Source of the DNA: a virus
IMG/VR virus record: IMGVR_UViG_3300050821_001776
Coordinates: 1-61,410 of that record
Length of the DNA stretch: 61,410 nt
Reading direction: 5' to 3' (one strand)
Shown: piece after piece, positions 23,624-31,953 of the stretch
Layout: the number at the start of each line of letters is the position of its first letter
How positions within the stretch are numbered: the first letter of the stretch is position 1
The notes under the pieces: generated by a model
Told to the model about the DNA's origin: nothing
What the model saw: only the letters and a program-made list of their open reading frames with translations
Databases searched by the model: none
Made by a program: the position numbers and the translations under genes

Positions 23624-25698
23624 TGGGTTTTATGCCAATCCAAGCGTCGCCTGGTATCAGCAAATCGGTTTCCGATTATGCGTCGGGTAAGCCCATTGCC
23701 TATCAGGGTGGGCGTATTGCACAGGGGCGATATACGGATGGCAACCACATCCGGTTCGTTGCTGGCTTTCCTGAGAAGCTGGGTGGCTGGGTGACGGTTA
23801 CTGGCTTTCCTGCCATCACTGGAATTCCCCGTGCCATGAAAACGTGGCGCGACAATAACGCTACGCCAAGGCAAGCGATTGGCACGGAAAACCATCTGTA
23901 CTCGTGGGATGGTACAACGCTCATCGATATTTCGCCATTGCGCACCATTTCTGCCGGAACGCTCGGCGCCAACCCGTTTACCACGACCAGCGGCCTTGCA
24001 ACGGTTGCGGTGGCCGATTCCTCTCAGACACTGGTTAATGGTGATTGGGTTAGTTTTGCCGGGGCAACGGCAGTTAACGGCATCACGGTAAATGGCTGGT
24101 ACATTGTTTCCGGCCGCAGCGGGACCGGATACACAATTACAACGACAACCACTGCATCGGGCAATGGCGCTGGCGGTGGATCTGCTGTCACATTCCAATA
24201 TCCGCGGATTACGCTTGGGGCAAATCCCTTTTCGACTATCAACCACAGTGCGACGGTCACCGTTACGCATACTGCGCACGGCGCATCAACTGGTGACTTT
24301 GTGACGTTCTCCGGGGCAAGCGCGGTCGCTGGCCTGACGATCAATGGCGAATATCAGCTTACGGTCGTCAACGCGAATTCTTATACGATCAATGCTGGTT
24401 CGGCAGCAAATGCCACGACAACTGGCGGCGGCTCGGCTGTTGAAGTCATTTACGTCATTACCATGAACCAGCTGCTTACCTCGCAGCCGGTCACTTATGG
24501 TCAGGGTGTTTATGGCACAGGGCCGTATGGTTACGCGCAAACTTCAACGCCGACGAACGGCGCCGGTTGGACGTTGGATCGATATGGTTCCCAGCTTTTG
24601 TCATGCCCGATTGGCGGGACAATTTACGTCTATGATCCATCTCAGGGCGGCCGTTCGCATCCTCTTCTGAACGCGCCGATTGATATTTTTGCGATGTTTG
24701 TTACGCCAGAACGGTTTGTCGTGGCGTTGGGCACAGTCTCTTCCCCGCTGCAAATGGCGTGGGCAGATCAGAATGACTACACGGTTTGGACATCGCTGCC
24801 GACAAATACCGCGCAGACTGGCCGCACCATTCAAGGGGGCACCAAGTTTATCGGGGGCGCTCCCGTGCGTGATGGTGTATCGCTGGCGATTACCGACAAG
24901 GCGGCATTCCAGCTCAATTACTCTGGCGATAATTTTGTGTATGACTCGCCAGAGGCAAGCGATAATGCATCATTGGTTTCTCCGATTGCAATTGGAGTCT
25001 TAGGAGAAGCCGCCTACTGGATGTCAGATAGCCAGTTCTGGCTCTGGAATGGCACCATCCAGCCGATCCCTTCGGATGACATCCGGGATTATGTATTTAA
25101 GAACATCAACCGCAGTTTCTTGAGTAAATGCTGGGTATGGGTGAACCGGGCCAAGTTTGAGATCTGGTTCAATTATCCTTCAGCTGCTGCGACTGAGATT
25201 GATTCGTACGTCATTTGGCATACTGACCAACAGTGCTGGTCTATCGGCAAGTGGTCAGGACTCGCTGGTTCCGGCGTTCGCACGACCGGTGTTGATTCCG
25301 ACCTCTTCTCTACGCCGTATGCATGTGATGTGAATGGTGTTCTCTACCAGCATGAGACTGGTACTGATGATGCCGGACAGGCACTCGATGCTTATGTGGT
25401 GTTCTCGCCAGTTGATGTATCGAATGGCGATCAGAACGTGGATGTGTTTGGGTTTATCCCAGATTTTTCCCGTCTCTCGCAGAGCATTAATCTGACAATT
25501 AACACGCGCCTGTACCCGCAGGACTCCAACACGGTCACGGGGCCATTTACGATTACCTCTACTGATACGACGCCAACCATCGATCTTCGCACCGATGGCA
25601 AGATGGTCGGATTCGAGCTGGATTGTGATGTGATCGGCGGTGATTTCCGCTTTGGCGTTCCACGTCTTAATGTTCAGCCAGCAGGAGCGCGACTATAA
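23623..25698 (+). CDS. P22 gp10-like tail / DNA stabilisation protein
   Basis: 691 residues. The N- and C-terminal parts form a likely beta-propeller (YSWDGTTLIDISPLRTI, APVRDGVSLAITDKAAFQLN, SDSQFWLWNGTIQPIPSDDI), as in tail-hub proteins that plug the portal. Inserted at about 110-275 are two tandem copies of an 80-residue beta domain: both contain LGANPF, then GD-x-V-x-F-x-GA-x-AV, NG-x-Y and a GGGSAV end. They resemble FCCH-like Ig-type inserts. It follows the adaptor gene by TAATG overlap. Confidence 0.8.
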   Translation: MGFMPIQASPGISKSVSDYASGKPIAYQGGRIAQGRYTDGNHIRFVAGFPEKLGGWVTVTGFPAITGIPRAMKTWRDNNATPRQAIGTENHLYSWDGTTLIDISPLRTISAGTLGANPFTTTSGLATVAVADSSQTLVNGDWVSFAGATAVNGITVNGWYIVSGRSGTGYTITTTTTASGNGAGGGSAVTFQYPRITLGANPFSTINHSATVTVTHTAHGASTGDFVTFSGASAVAGLTINGEYQLTVVNANSYTINAGSAANATTTGGGSAVEVIYVITMNQLLTSQPVTYGQGVYGTGPYGYAQTSTPTNGAGWTLDRYGSQLLSCPIGGTIYVYDPSQGGRSHPLLNAPIDIFAMFVTPERFVVALGTVSSPLQMAWADQNDYTVWTSLPTNTAQTGRTIQGGTKFIGGAPVRDGVSLAITDKAAFQLNYSGDNFVYDSPEASDNASLVSPIAIGVLGEAAYWMSDSQFWLWNGTIQPIPSDDIRDYVFKNINRSFLSKCWVWVNRAKFEIWFNYPSAAATEIDSYVIWHTDQQCWSIGKWSGLAGSGVRTTGVDSDLFSTPYACDVNGVLYQHETGTDDAGQALDAYVVFSPVDVSNGDQNVDVFGFIPDFSRLSQSINLTINTRLYPQDSNTVTGPFTITSTDTTPTIDLRTDGKMVGFELDCDVIGGDFRFGVPRLNVQPAGARL

Positions 25699-26570
25699 TG
25701 GGCACGCAAACTGCCACCCTTCGCTTTACGAAACCGACGATCAATGCCGATGGCAACGGTGCGTGGCCGGCCGACTTGAACCTTGACATGGATCTGATTG
25801 ACCGTGCCATCAATCAGGTCATTACGGTTAGCGTGCCTGATACCAATGTGTCGTTGGAAGCCGATGGCACCAACAGCGATCAGGCACTTTACGCTGTTTA
25901 CAATTTCACTGGCGCCTTGACGGCAGACAGGACGATTACATTACCGGCGAGTGTTAAGATTGGGTACGCCATCAATTCAACGACTGGCGGCCACAACGTC
26001 ATATTAAGTGCCGGCGGCACTACGCTGGCTATCGGAACCTCAGCGTGGAATTTCTTCTACTGCGACGGGACTAATGTCACTGGGCCAGCCCTTGGATTAG
26101 GTGGCGCCGCGCAGATTTCTGGCGGTTCAAATGGTGGCGTCGCCATCACCGGCTCGAATACAAATGATAGCGCTGCCGCTGGGCAGGTTGGCGAGGTTAT
26201 CTCAGCCAATGTTACGCCAGGATCTGCGGTCGCACTTGGAAACGGCCTTAATGGGCATATTGCCCAGATCTCTTTGACGGCCGGTGATTGGGATGTATGG
26301 GGGAACGTTGTCTTTGCATTTTCTGGAACTTCTGGAAGTTCAGCTATTTGTTGGATAAGCTCTGTTTTTGCTAGTTCTCCATCCGATGCGAACGGTGGCG
26401 CGCTCACTGGCATTACTACATCGAGCGCTATAATTAACACGTTATATCAGCCCGCTGGCATGCGGCAGATTTCTCTGTCTAGCACTACGACGATTTATCT
26501 CGCTGTCACTGCCACCTTTAGCGGTACTGCCACTGCTTATGGATTCATCGGCGCAAGGCGCATGCGATGA
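25698..26570 (+). CDS. Tail fibre / receptor-binding protein
   Basis: 290 residues. N-terminal part (TATLRFTKPTINADGNGAWP) probably attaches to the tail. The middle (LTADRTITLPASVKIGYAIN) is a repeat-like beta region. The C-terminal 130 residues (GHIAQISLTAGDWDVWGNVV to AYGFIGARRMR) form a C1q-like trimeric head pattern common in phage fibres. A binding role is inferred. Confidence 0.65.
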   Translation: MGTQTATLRFTKPTINADGNGAWPADLNLDMDLIDRAINQVITVSVPDTNVSLEADGTNSDQALYAVYNFTGALTADRTITLPASVKIGYAINSTTGGHNVILSAGGTTLAIGTSAWNFFYCDGTNVTGPALGLGGAAQISGGSNGGVAITGSNTNDSAAAGQVGEVISANVTPGSAVALGNGLNGHIAQISLTAGDWDVWGNVVFAFSGTSGSSAICWISSVFASSPSDANGGALTGITTSSAIINTLYQPAGMRQISLSSTTTIYLAVTATFSGTATAYGFIGARRMR

Positions 26571-26869
26571 AGCGCGTTGTTCTTCCGCAGCCGCCGAATG
26601 CCAACGATGTGCGGTATTCCAACAATCAGCTCGCCTTCAACCGCGATGTTTCCGATTGGATGAGCCGCGTTAAGGGGCTGCTTGAGGATTCGGATCGCGT
26701 AAACAACCGGCCTATGGGGCAACAATTCGTAGTCGGCAGTTTCACGACAAACACGACAATCAGCGGAACTTCCACTGGAACCGATGTGGCCAATTTTCTC
26801 TCGTCGCTGATAACGGCGATGCAGGCGAAGGGCGTTGTGTCCCAAACAGTTAGCAGGAGCGGCGGATGA
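26567..26869 (+). CDS. Small tail-associated protein, 100 aa
   Basis: ATGA overlap. Helical first half (NDVRYSNNQLAFNRDVSDWM, SRVKGLLEDSDRV) and Thr/Ser-rich second half ending in AMQAKGVVSQTVSRSGG. The composition is typical of short tail or ejection cofactors. Family not recognised. Confidence 0.65.
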   Translation: MKRVVLPQPPNANDVRYSNNQLAFNRDVSDWMSRVKGLLEDSDRVNNRPMGQQFVVGSFTTNTTISGTSTGTDVANFLSSLITAMQAKGVVSQTVSRSGG

Positions 26870-28089
26870 GCGGGTCAATGTCAGCGCCCATGGGCGCGCA
26901 GCCCGGCATGCCGGCACAAGCTGGTATGGGGCAGATACCACCCCAGCTTTTGGCAATGCTTCTGCAGGGCGCTCAACAGGGTGGTGCGCAACAGCAGCCT
27001 GGAGGTGTCGGTCCTGCGCAGATGCAGTCTGGTGGTCCGGCGCAGGCGCAGATGCCGCAAGTGCAGCCGCCAGGACAGGGCTATGCGCAACCCATGGCCG
27101 CGCCGCAGATGCCGCCTGCCCCAGCAATGCAGCCGCCATTGCAGGGCATCCCAGGTGCCATGCCGGGGGGAATGTCGAATTCCTATGCTGGCGGTGCTGG
27201 CGCAGCTACTGCTGGGAAGGGACGGTTTGGCGATTCCACGCTGGCACATTTGACGCCTGGTGAAATTGCGGTTCCTCCCCAGCTGCAAACACCGCAGTTG
27301 CTGCAGACGCTGGCGCAGACATTCAAGCAGCATGGCATTTCGCCACAGCAATTCACGGCGGGGTCTCCGTTTGCTTCGGTCAACCCGCAGACGGGCAATC
27401 AGGAATTCTCGCTCTGGTCTGCATTGCTGCCGGTAGCTGGCGCGGTGGTGGGATCGGTTATCCCCGGCATCGGGACTGCAGCAGGCGGCGCATTGGGCGG
27501 TGCGGTAGGCGGCGCAGCTGGCGGCCTGATCGATCACACAGGGCCACTTGGCGTAGTGGGCGGGGCGTTGGGTGGCGCGGCTGGTGGGTATCTTGGTGAA
27601 GGCGGCGGCCTTTCCGGCATACTGGGTTCCGGGGCTGGCGTTCCTGCTGCGGGCACACTGGGCGCCAGCGCGGCTAGCACTGCGGGAACAACTGCCGCTG
27701 GATCTGCGGCAACCAATGCGCCGCTTGGCGTGCCCAGTGGGGACGCAGGGCAGGCGGCAATGGCCGCGCGCGCTGCAGCGGGTGACAGCCCGGCGATGGT
27801 TTCTGCCGGTACGTTGCCGCAGGTAGGGACGCCCTCTCCGTCGCTTGGACAGTTGGTGAAGGGCGGCATGTATGCCGGCGTGGGTTCGTCTCTTGGTTCT
27901 TCGCTAGGCTCTTCACTGGCTCCGTCCAGCGCACCGCCGTTGCCGGCTGGGTTCTCCAATCACATGCCGGCGCCCAATGGGAACCTGCCGCTTGGTGGCC
28001 GTCCAGTGGGCTCGGCACCTTCGTTTGCTGGGTATAATCCCTATTCAGCAGTAACTGGGTCTCCTTACTCCTTCTACCCGACCTCATGA
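26866..28089 (+). CDS. Gly/Ala/Gln-rich internal virion protein
   Basis: 407 residues. The first 120 residues are Met/Gln/Pro/Gly-rich. The centre (LPVAGAVVGSVIPGIGTAAG, GALGGAVGGAAGGLIDH) is a glycine-zipper-like hydrophobic stretch that could insert in membranes. A Ser/Leu/Gly tail follows. It starts the block of ejection-type proteins and is probably ejected with DNA or forms a trans-envelope channel (inferred). Confidence 0.6.
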   Translation: MSGSMSAPMGAQPGMPAQAGMGQIPPQLLAMLLQGAQQGGAQQQPGGVGPAQMQSGGPAQAQMPQVQPPGQGYAQPMAAPQMPPAPAMQPPLQGIPGAMPGGMSNSYAGGAGAATAGKGRFGDSTLAHLTPGEIAVPPQLQTPQLLQTLAQTFKQHGISPQQFTAGSPFASVNPQTGNQEFSLWSALLPVAGAVVGSVIPGIGTAAGGALGGAVGGAAGGLIDHTGPLGVVGGALGGAAGGYLGEGGGLSGILGSGAGVPAAGTLGASAASTAGTTAAGSAATNAPLGVPSGDAGQAAMAARAAAGDSPAMVSAGTLPQVGTPSPSLGQLVKGGMYAGVGSSLGSSLGSSLAPSSAPPLPAGFSNHMPAPNGNLPLGGRPVGSAPSFAGYNPYSAVTGSPYSFYPTS

Positions 28090-28517
28090 GCACTGTGTTC
28101 AGAGTTGCGTACGACAATATCGCGCCACTCTGGCCACAGGTGGCGCCACTCGTGGAGCGTGGGCTTCGCGGGACGCCGACGCATACCGTCGAAGATGTGC
28201 GACGCGCGCTTTATAGCGGTTCGTGCCAGCTCTGGGCGCAGTGTGACATGCCGGTCGTAGAGGCGATCGTCATCACGGAATTCGTCCCATATCCGCAGGG
28301 TTTGTGGTTGCGCGCATGGATAGGTGCTACGGATGCAAATGGCCCAGGTATGGATCATGATGATCTGTTTCGAGTGATTAGCAAGTGGGCGCGGGATCAG
28401 CATTGCCGAGGTTTCGAGGCAATCGGACGCCATGGATGGTTGCGGCATTATCCAACGGCGCAAGTCGAAGGATTGTATATGCGCGTGTCTCTTGAGGATG
28501 GGGGCAACGTATTATGA
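28086..28517 (+). CDS. GNAT-like protein in the ejection block
   Basis: 143 residues. The order of elements (VEAIVITEFVPYPQGLWLRA, HDDLFRVISKWARDQHCRGF, EAIGRHGWLRHYPT, then VEGLYMRVSLE) follows the acetyltransferase-fold proteins that podoviruses encode just before internal virion proteins, in the place of T7 gp13. A clear acetyl-CoA loop is not obvious, so it may be a structural relic of the fold. Confidence 0.6.
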   Translation: MSTVFRVAYDNIAPLWPQVAPLVERGLRGTPTHTVEDVRRALYSGSCQLWAQCDMPVVEAIVITEFVPYPQGLWLRAWIGATDANGPGMDHDDLFRVISKWARDQHCRGFEAIGRHGWLRHYPTAQVEGLYMRVSLEDGGNVL

Positions 28518-29533
28518 GTGGCGGCGGCGGTGGCGGCACTTCATCGAATACCGTTACCCAAGTTCAGCAGATCCCGCAGTTTGAGCAGGATTACGCGCAG
28601 AATAACCAGAACCTTGCGGCGTCTTTGGGGACGCAGCCTTATCCGCAGTATCAGGGGCCGCTTGTCCAGAATTTCACGCAGCCCCAGCTTCAGGGCATGC
28701 AGATGGCGCAGAATTCTGCGACTGCATATCAGCCCGATCTGGCGACTGCGCAAGCTTATACAGGAAACGGCATCAACCAAGGCGCTGGAGCGATTAACAG
28801 CGCCATCAATAGCAATCCGCTTGCTCAGAACAGTCCGGCGAATCCGAACGTCATTTCGTCGTACATGTCGCCCTACATTCAGCAGTCCCTTGCGCCGCAG
28901 GTTACGGCGTTGCAGACACAGTTGGGGCAGCAGCAAAACGCTATTAATGCACAGGCGACACAGGCAAACGCTTTTGGTGATGCTCGACAAGGTTCCGCGC
29001 AGGCGCTTCAGAATTTCTATGGCAATCAGGCGCTTTCTGGCTTGGAAGCGCAAGGGTATAACACAGCCTATAATAATGCCTTGCAGACAGCAGTTGGCCA
29101 GCAACAACTAGGGGTTGGCGAACAGCAGACTCAAGGCCAACTTGGCGCGTCGCTCGGCAATCTTGAACTGACTGGAGCTAATCAATTCGCCAATCTTGGC
29201 GGCCTGCAACAGTCACTCGGCATCTCAGGTGCGAACGCCACATACAACTCCGGCACCCAGCAGCAGCAGCTCGGGCAGCAGGAGCTGAACACTGCATATC
29301 AGCAATATCTGAACCAGGTTAACTGGCCGTTCCAGATGCTGAATGTGCAAGAGTCGGCACTGTCGAATTCACCTTACAACATGGTGAGCGCGACAACGTT
29401 GCCGAATGCAAATATGGGGGCGCAGAGCTTGGGCGCCGGGCTTGGTGGCCTGGGTAGTTTGGCGGCACTGTTCGGTGGGGGGGGCAATGGCGCTAATACG
29501 GCGCCATTTGGCGGATCGGCACTCCAGTCATGA
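28514..29533 (+). CDS. Internal virion (ejection) protein, Gln/Asn-rich
   Basis: 339 residues. Starts with a Gly run, then long Gln/Asn/Ala-rich helices (VTALQTQLGQQQNAINAQAT, LQTAVGQQQLGVGEQQTQGQ) and a Gly/Leu C-terminal hydrophobic patch. The composition and position match the middle ejection protein of T7-like podoviruses (gp14/15 place). A long antisense frame here is a shadow. Confidence 0.7.
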   Translation: MSGGGGGGTSSNTVTQVQQIPQFEQDYAQNNQNLAASLGTQPYPQYQGPLVQNFTQPQLQGMQMAQNSATAYQPDLATAQAYTGNGINQGAGAINSAINSNPLAQNSPANPNVISSYMSPYIQQSLAPQVTALQTQLGQQQNAINAQATQANAFGDARQGSAQALQNFYGNQALSGLEAQGYNTAYNNALQTAVGQQQLGVGEQQTQGQLGASLGNLELTGANQFANLGGLQQSLGISGANATYNSGTQQQQLGQQELNTAYQQYLNQVNWPFQMLNVQESALSNSPYNMVSATTLPNANMGAQSLGAGLGGLGSLAALFGGGGNGANTAPFGGSALQS

Positions 29534-31953
29534 GTGGCACGCAATCACAGCCGCCGTTCACTTCGGCCATCCAAGATCCCTTCGATGTCGCTAATGCTGA
29601 TAACTATCAGCAGCCTGGGTTTCTCGGTGTCTCACCGGATGTATCGCGCAGCATCGCGGGCTTTGGTGGCAATCTGGCGGCGGCGGCCAATGCACGCACG
29701 TCGGGCGGGTTTCTGGCCAATGGCACTGGCTTTGCTGGGCCATTGGGTGCCGCGATTACGCAGTCGCAGCAGCAGGGGTTGCAGCGCGGACAAACGATGT
29801 CCGATATCGGATACCGCAATGCGGCGGCTCAAGGGCAGCGGCTTCAGAACCTGACAGCGGCGATGAACTTGCCATTGGCGCAAGCGCAGGCGCAGATCCA
29901 ATATCGCATGCTGACTGACGCGCCGTTCCGACAGCAGATGATGTCCGGGTTTGGAATGGGTGGGACGCCACTATCTGCGGGGACAACGGCCGCACCAGGT
30001 TCTGCGGGAGGCGCTACGGGCGATGCCGCTGTAGCGACGGGCGATACACCACAAGGCGGTTCCCCGTTCTATCAGGGCATTAGCCACATGGAGAGTGGCG
30101 GGAATGCGAATGCGCGCAATCCGCTCTCTAATGCTGCTGGGCCGGCACAGTTCATGCCGGATACATGGAGCGCATTTGCGAAGGAAAACCCGCAGTACTT
30201 TACCGGCAAGTCGCCAGATGAAGTGCTCGCGATGCGGACAGATCCGCAATTGTCCGCCACGGCGACGGACTGGTACGCAGCCAAGAATGCTGCGACGTTG
30301 AAAACGGCCGGCTTGGATGCGACGCCACAAAATCTTGGTGTTGCACATGCCTTCGGTGGCGCGGGCGCTACGGGTATTCTCAAGTTTCCGGATGATGCAT
30401 CTTTGTCGCAGGTGCTGTCCGTTACGCAGCCCGGTGCCGTCAACGATATCCTGAGGGAAAATCCGCAATACGGCCGGATGACTGTTGGGGATCTCCGCCA
30501 GAAGTACGCGAAGATTGGTGCGCCGAGCTGGATGGCGCAGGGTGGCCAGCAAGCTCCGTATCAGGTAGCGCAGGCTGGGAATGCGCCACTGCCTGTGCCT
30601 GGCGCCCAACAAGCCCAGGGCGGAGCGCAGACAGCAACTACCCCATCGGGTGGCATGCAGCCGCCAGTACGGGCTGCGGCGCCGCAATCAGCGGCAGTGC
30701 AGCAAGCATCAGATCTGATGACGCGTGCTACGCAAGCTGAGCAGAACGCGAACGCCTTAGAGGCACAGCGCTCTGCTGTCACGGCGGAGAACGCACGTCG
30801 CGCCAATATGGCGAAGGCATTTCCCATGATGGCGCCGTATATGGTGCCAATGTCGATGCCTCCCGGTGATCCGGCGGCGATGCGAACGGAAGCGAGCCAG
30901 CTTCGGCAGACGGCGCTGACATTGCAAAGTGCTGGGCCGGAAGCGCTGGCGAAATCGCAAAACACTACCATTGATGCGCGGCAGGGTGGTCTTATTGGTC
31001 TGCCAAATGGTCAGGGTGGCTATAACTGGGTCAAAAACCCGGCGGTAGAAACGGCAACTGATGCCAATGGTCAGCAGACATATGTGCATGTATCGCCGGC
31101 TATGCCTGGATCGCCAGAAGGAACGCCCGGCACAGCCGAACCAATTCTTGATGCTAACGGCAAGCCTTTAATCAAGGCGCTTCCGAAGAACCTGCAGGAC
31201 GCTCGCAATAAGTCATACGAGGACTTCGCAGGCAAGGATACCGACTCCTACATCGCTGCTCAGAATACGCAGGGATGGCTAGAGCAGATGGATCACGCCG
31301 CCGATACCCTTACCAAAACCGGCGGCATGCTGAACATGGGGCCGACTTCCCCCGAGCGCATTTCGTTCGCCAACAATGTGAATGACATCCTGCGTACGGC
31401 TGGGTTGCCAACCGTGTTCGATCAGAACGCGGTGGCATCGTGGGAAGAGCTGAAGAAGGCAACCACAACAGCCGGCTTTGAGTTGTCGAGCCATTATGAG
31501 GGTCACGCTCGCCAGGCGGCTGCTACTATTGAAAATGCTACGTCGGCGGTGCCATCGGCAACGAATAGTCCGGTAGGCTTCCATGTGGTGTCTGCCGGCA
31601 TTCGTGAAGCATCACAGGCCGCGATCGATGCGCATAATTACAAGCAGACGGTTTACGATCAGAACGGCGATCTGAACAAAGCAGAGGTGGATTTCTATAA
31701 AACCAATCCGCCACAGATGTATGCGCGTCGCGCCATTAGCACGGTTACGCCATATGCGATCAACAGCGATAAGGAACTTGGCCGGTATCTGCCTGGCACA
31801 TTCGTGCAATACAAAGGCCGCGTCGTTCAGGTGCCGGAGCGTCAAGGGGCACCGCCTATTCCTGAGTATCTGAAGAATGCTCCGTCACCTCAGCAGCTAG
31901 CAGCGGCCAACGGTGCTGCGCCTATGCCGCCGCCTCCAGTGGCTACGCCGTGA
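29530..31953 (+). CDS. Ejection protein with lytic transglycosylase domain
   Basis: 807 residues. Residues about 178-330 form an SLT-type transglycosylase: FYQGISHMESGGNANARNPL with the catalytic Glu at 188, then NAAGPAQFMPDTWSAF and NLGVAHAFGGAGATGIL. This cuts peptidoglycan locally during DNA entry. The rest is a long helical region (AEQNANALEAQRSAVTAENA) and a globular end. It takes the place of T7 gp16 N-terminal or similar virion muramidases. Confidence 0.85.
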   Translation: MSGTQSQPPFTSAIQDPFDVANADNYQQPGFLGVSPDVSRSIAGFGGNLAAAANARTSGGFLANGTGFAGPLGAAITQSQQQGLQRGQTMSDIGYRNAAAQGQRLQNLTAAMNLPLAQAQAQIQYRMLTDAPFRQQMMSGFGMGGTPLSAGTTAAPGSAGGATGDAAVATGDTPQGGSPFYQGISHMESGGNANARNPLSNAAGPAQFMPDTWSAFAKENPQYFTGKSPDEVLAMRTDPQLSATATDWYAAKNAATLKTAGLDATPQNLGVAHAFGGAGATGILKFPDDASLSQVLSVTQPGAVNDILRENPQYGRMTVGDLRQKYAKIGAPSWMAQGGQQAPYQVAQAGNAPLPVPGAQQAQGGAQTATTPSGGMQPPVRAAAPQSAAVQQASDLMTRATQAEQNANALEAQRSAVTAENARRANMAKAFPMMAPYMVPMSMPPGDPAAMRTEASQLRQTALTLQSAGPEALAKSQNTTIDARQGGLIGLPNGQGGYNWVKNPAVETATDANGQQTYVHVSPAMPGSPEGTPGTAEPILDANGKPLIKALPKNLQDARNKSYEDFAGKDTDSYIAAQNTQGWLEQMDHAADTLTKTGGMLNMGPTSPERISFANNVNDILRTAGLPTVFDQNAVASWEELKKATTTAGFELSSHYEGHARQAAATIENATSAVPSATNSPVGFHVVSAGIREASQAAIDAHNYKQTVYDQNGDLNKAEVDFYKTNPPQMYARRAISTVTPYAINSDKELGRYLPGTFVQYKGRVVQVPERQGAPPIPEYLKNAPSPQQLAAANGAAPMPPPPVATP

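Noticed and set aside
27534-28117. Minus-strand frames within the Gly-rich internal protein
   Set aside because: Pro/Ala/Gly-rich translations are the complement of the repetitive sense sequence.
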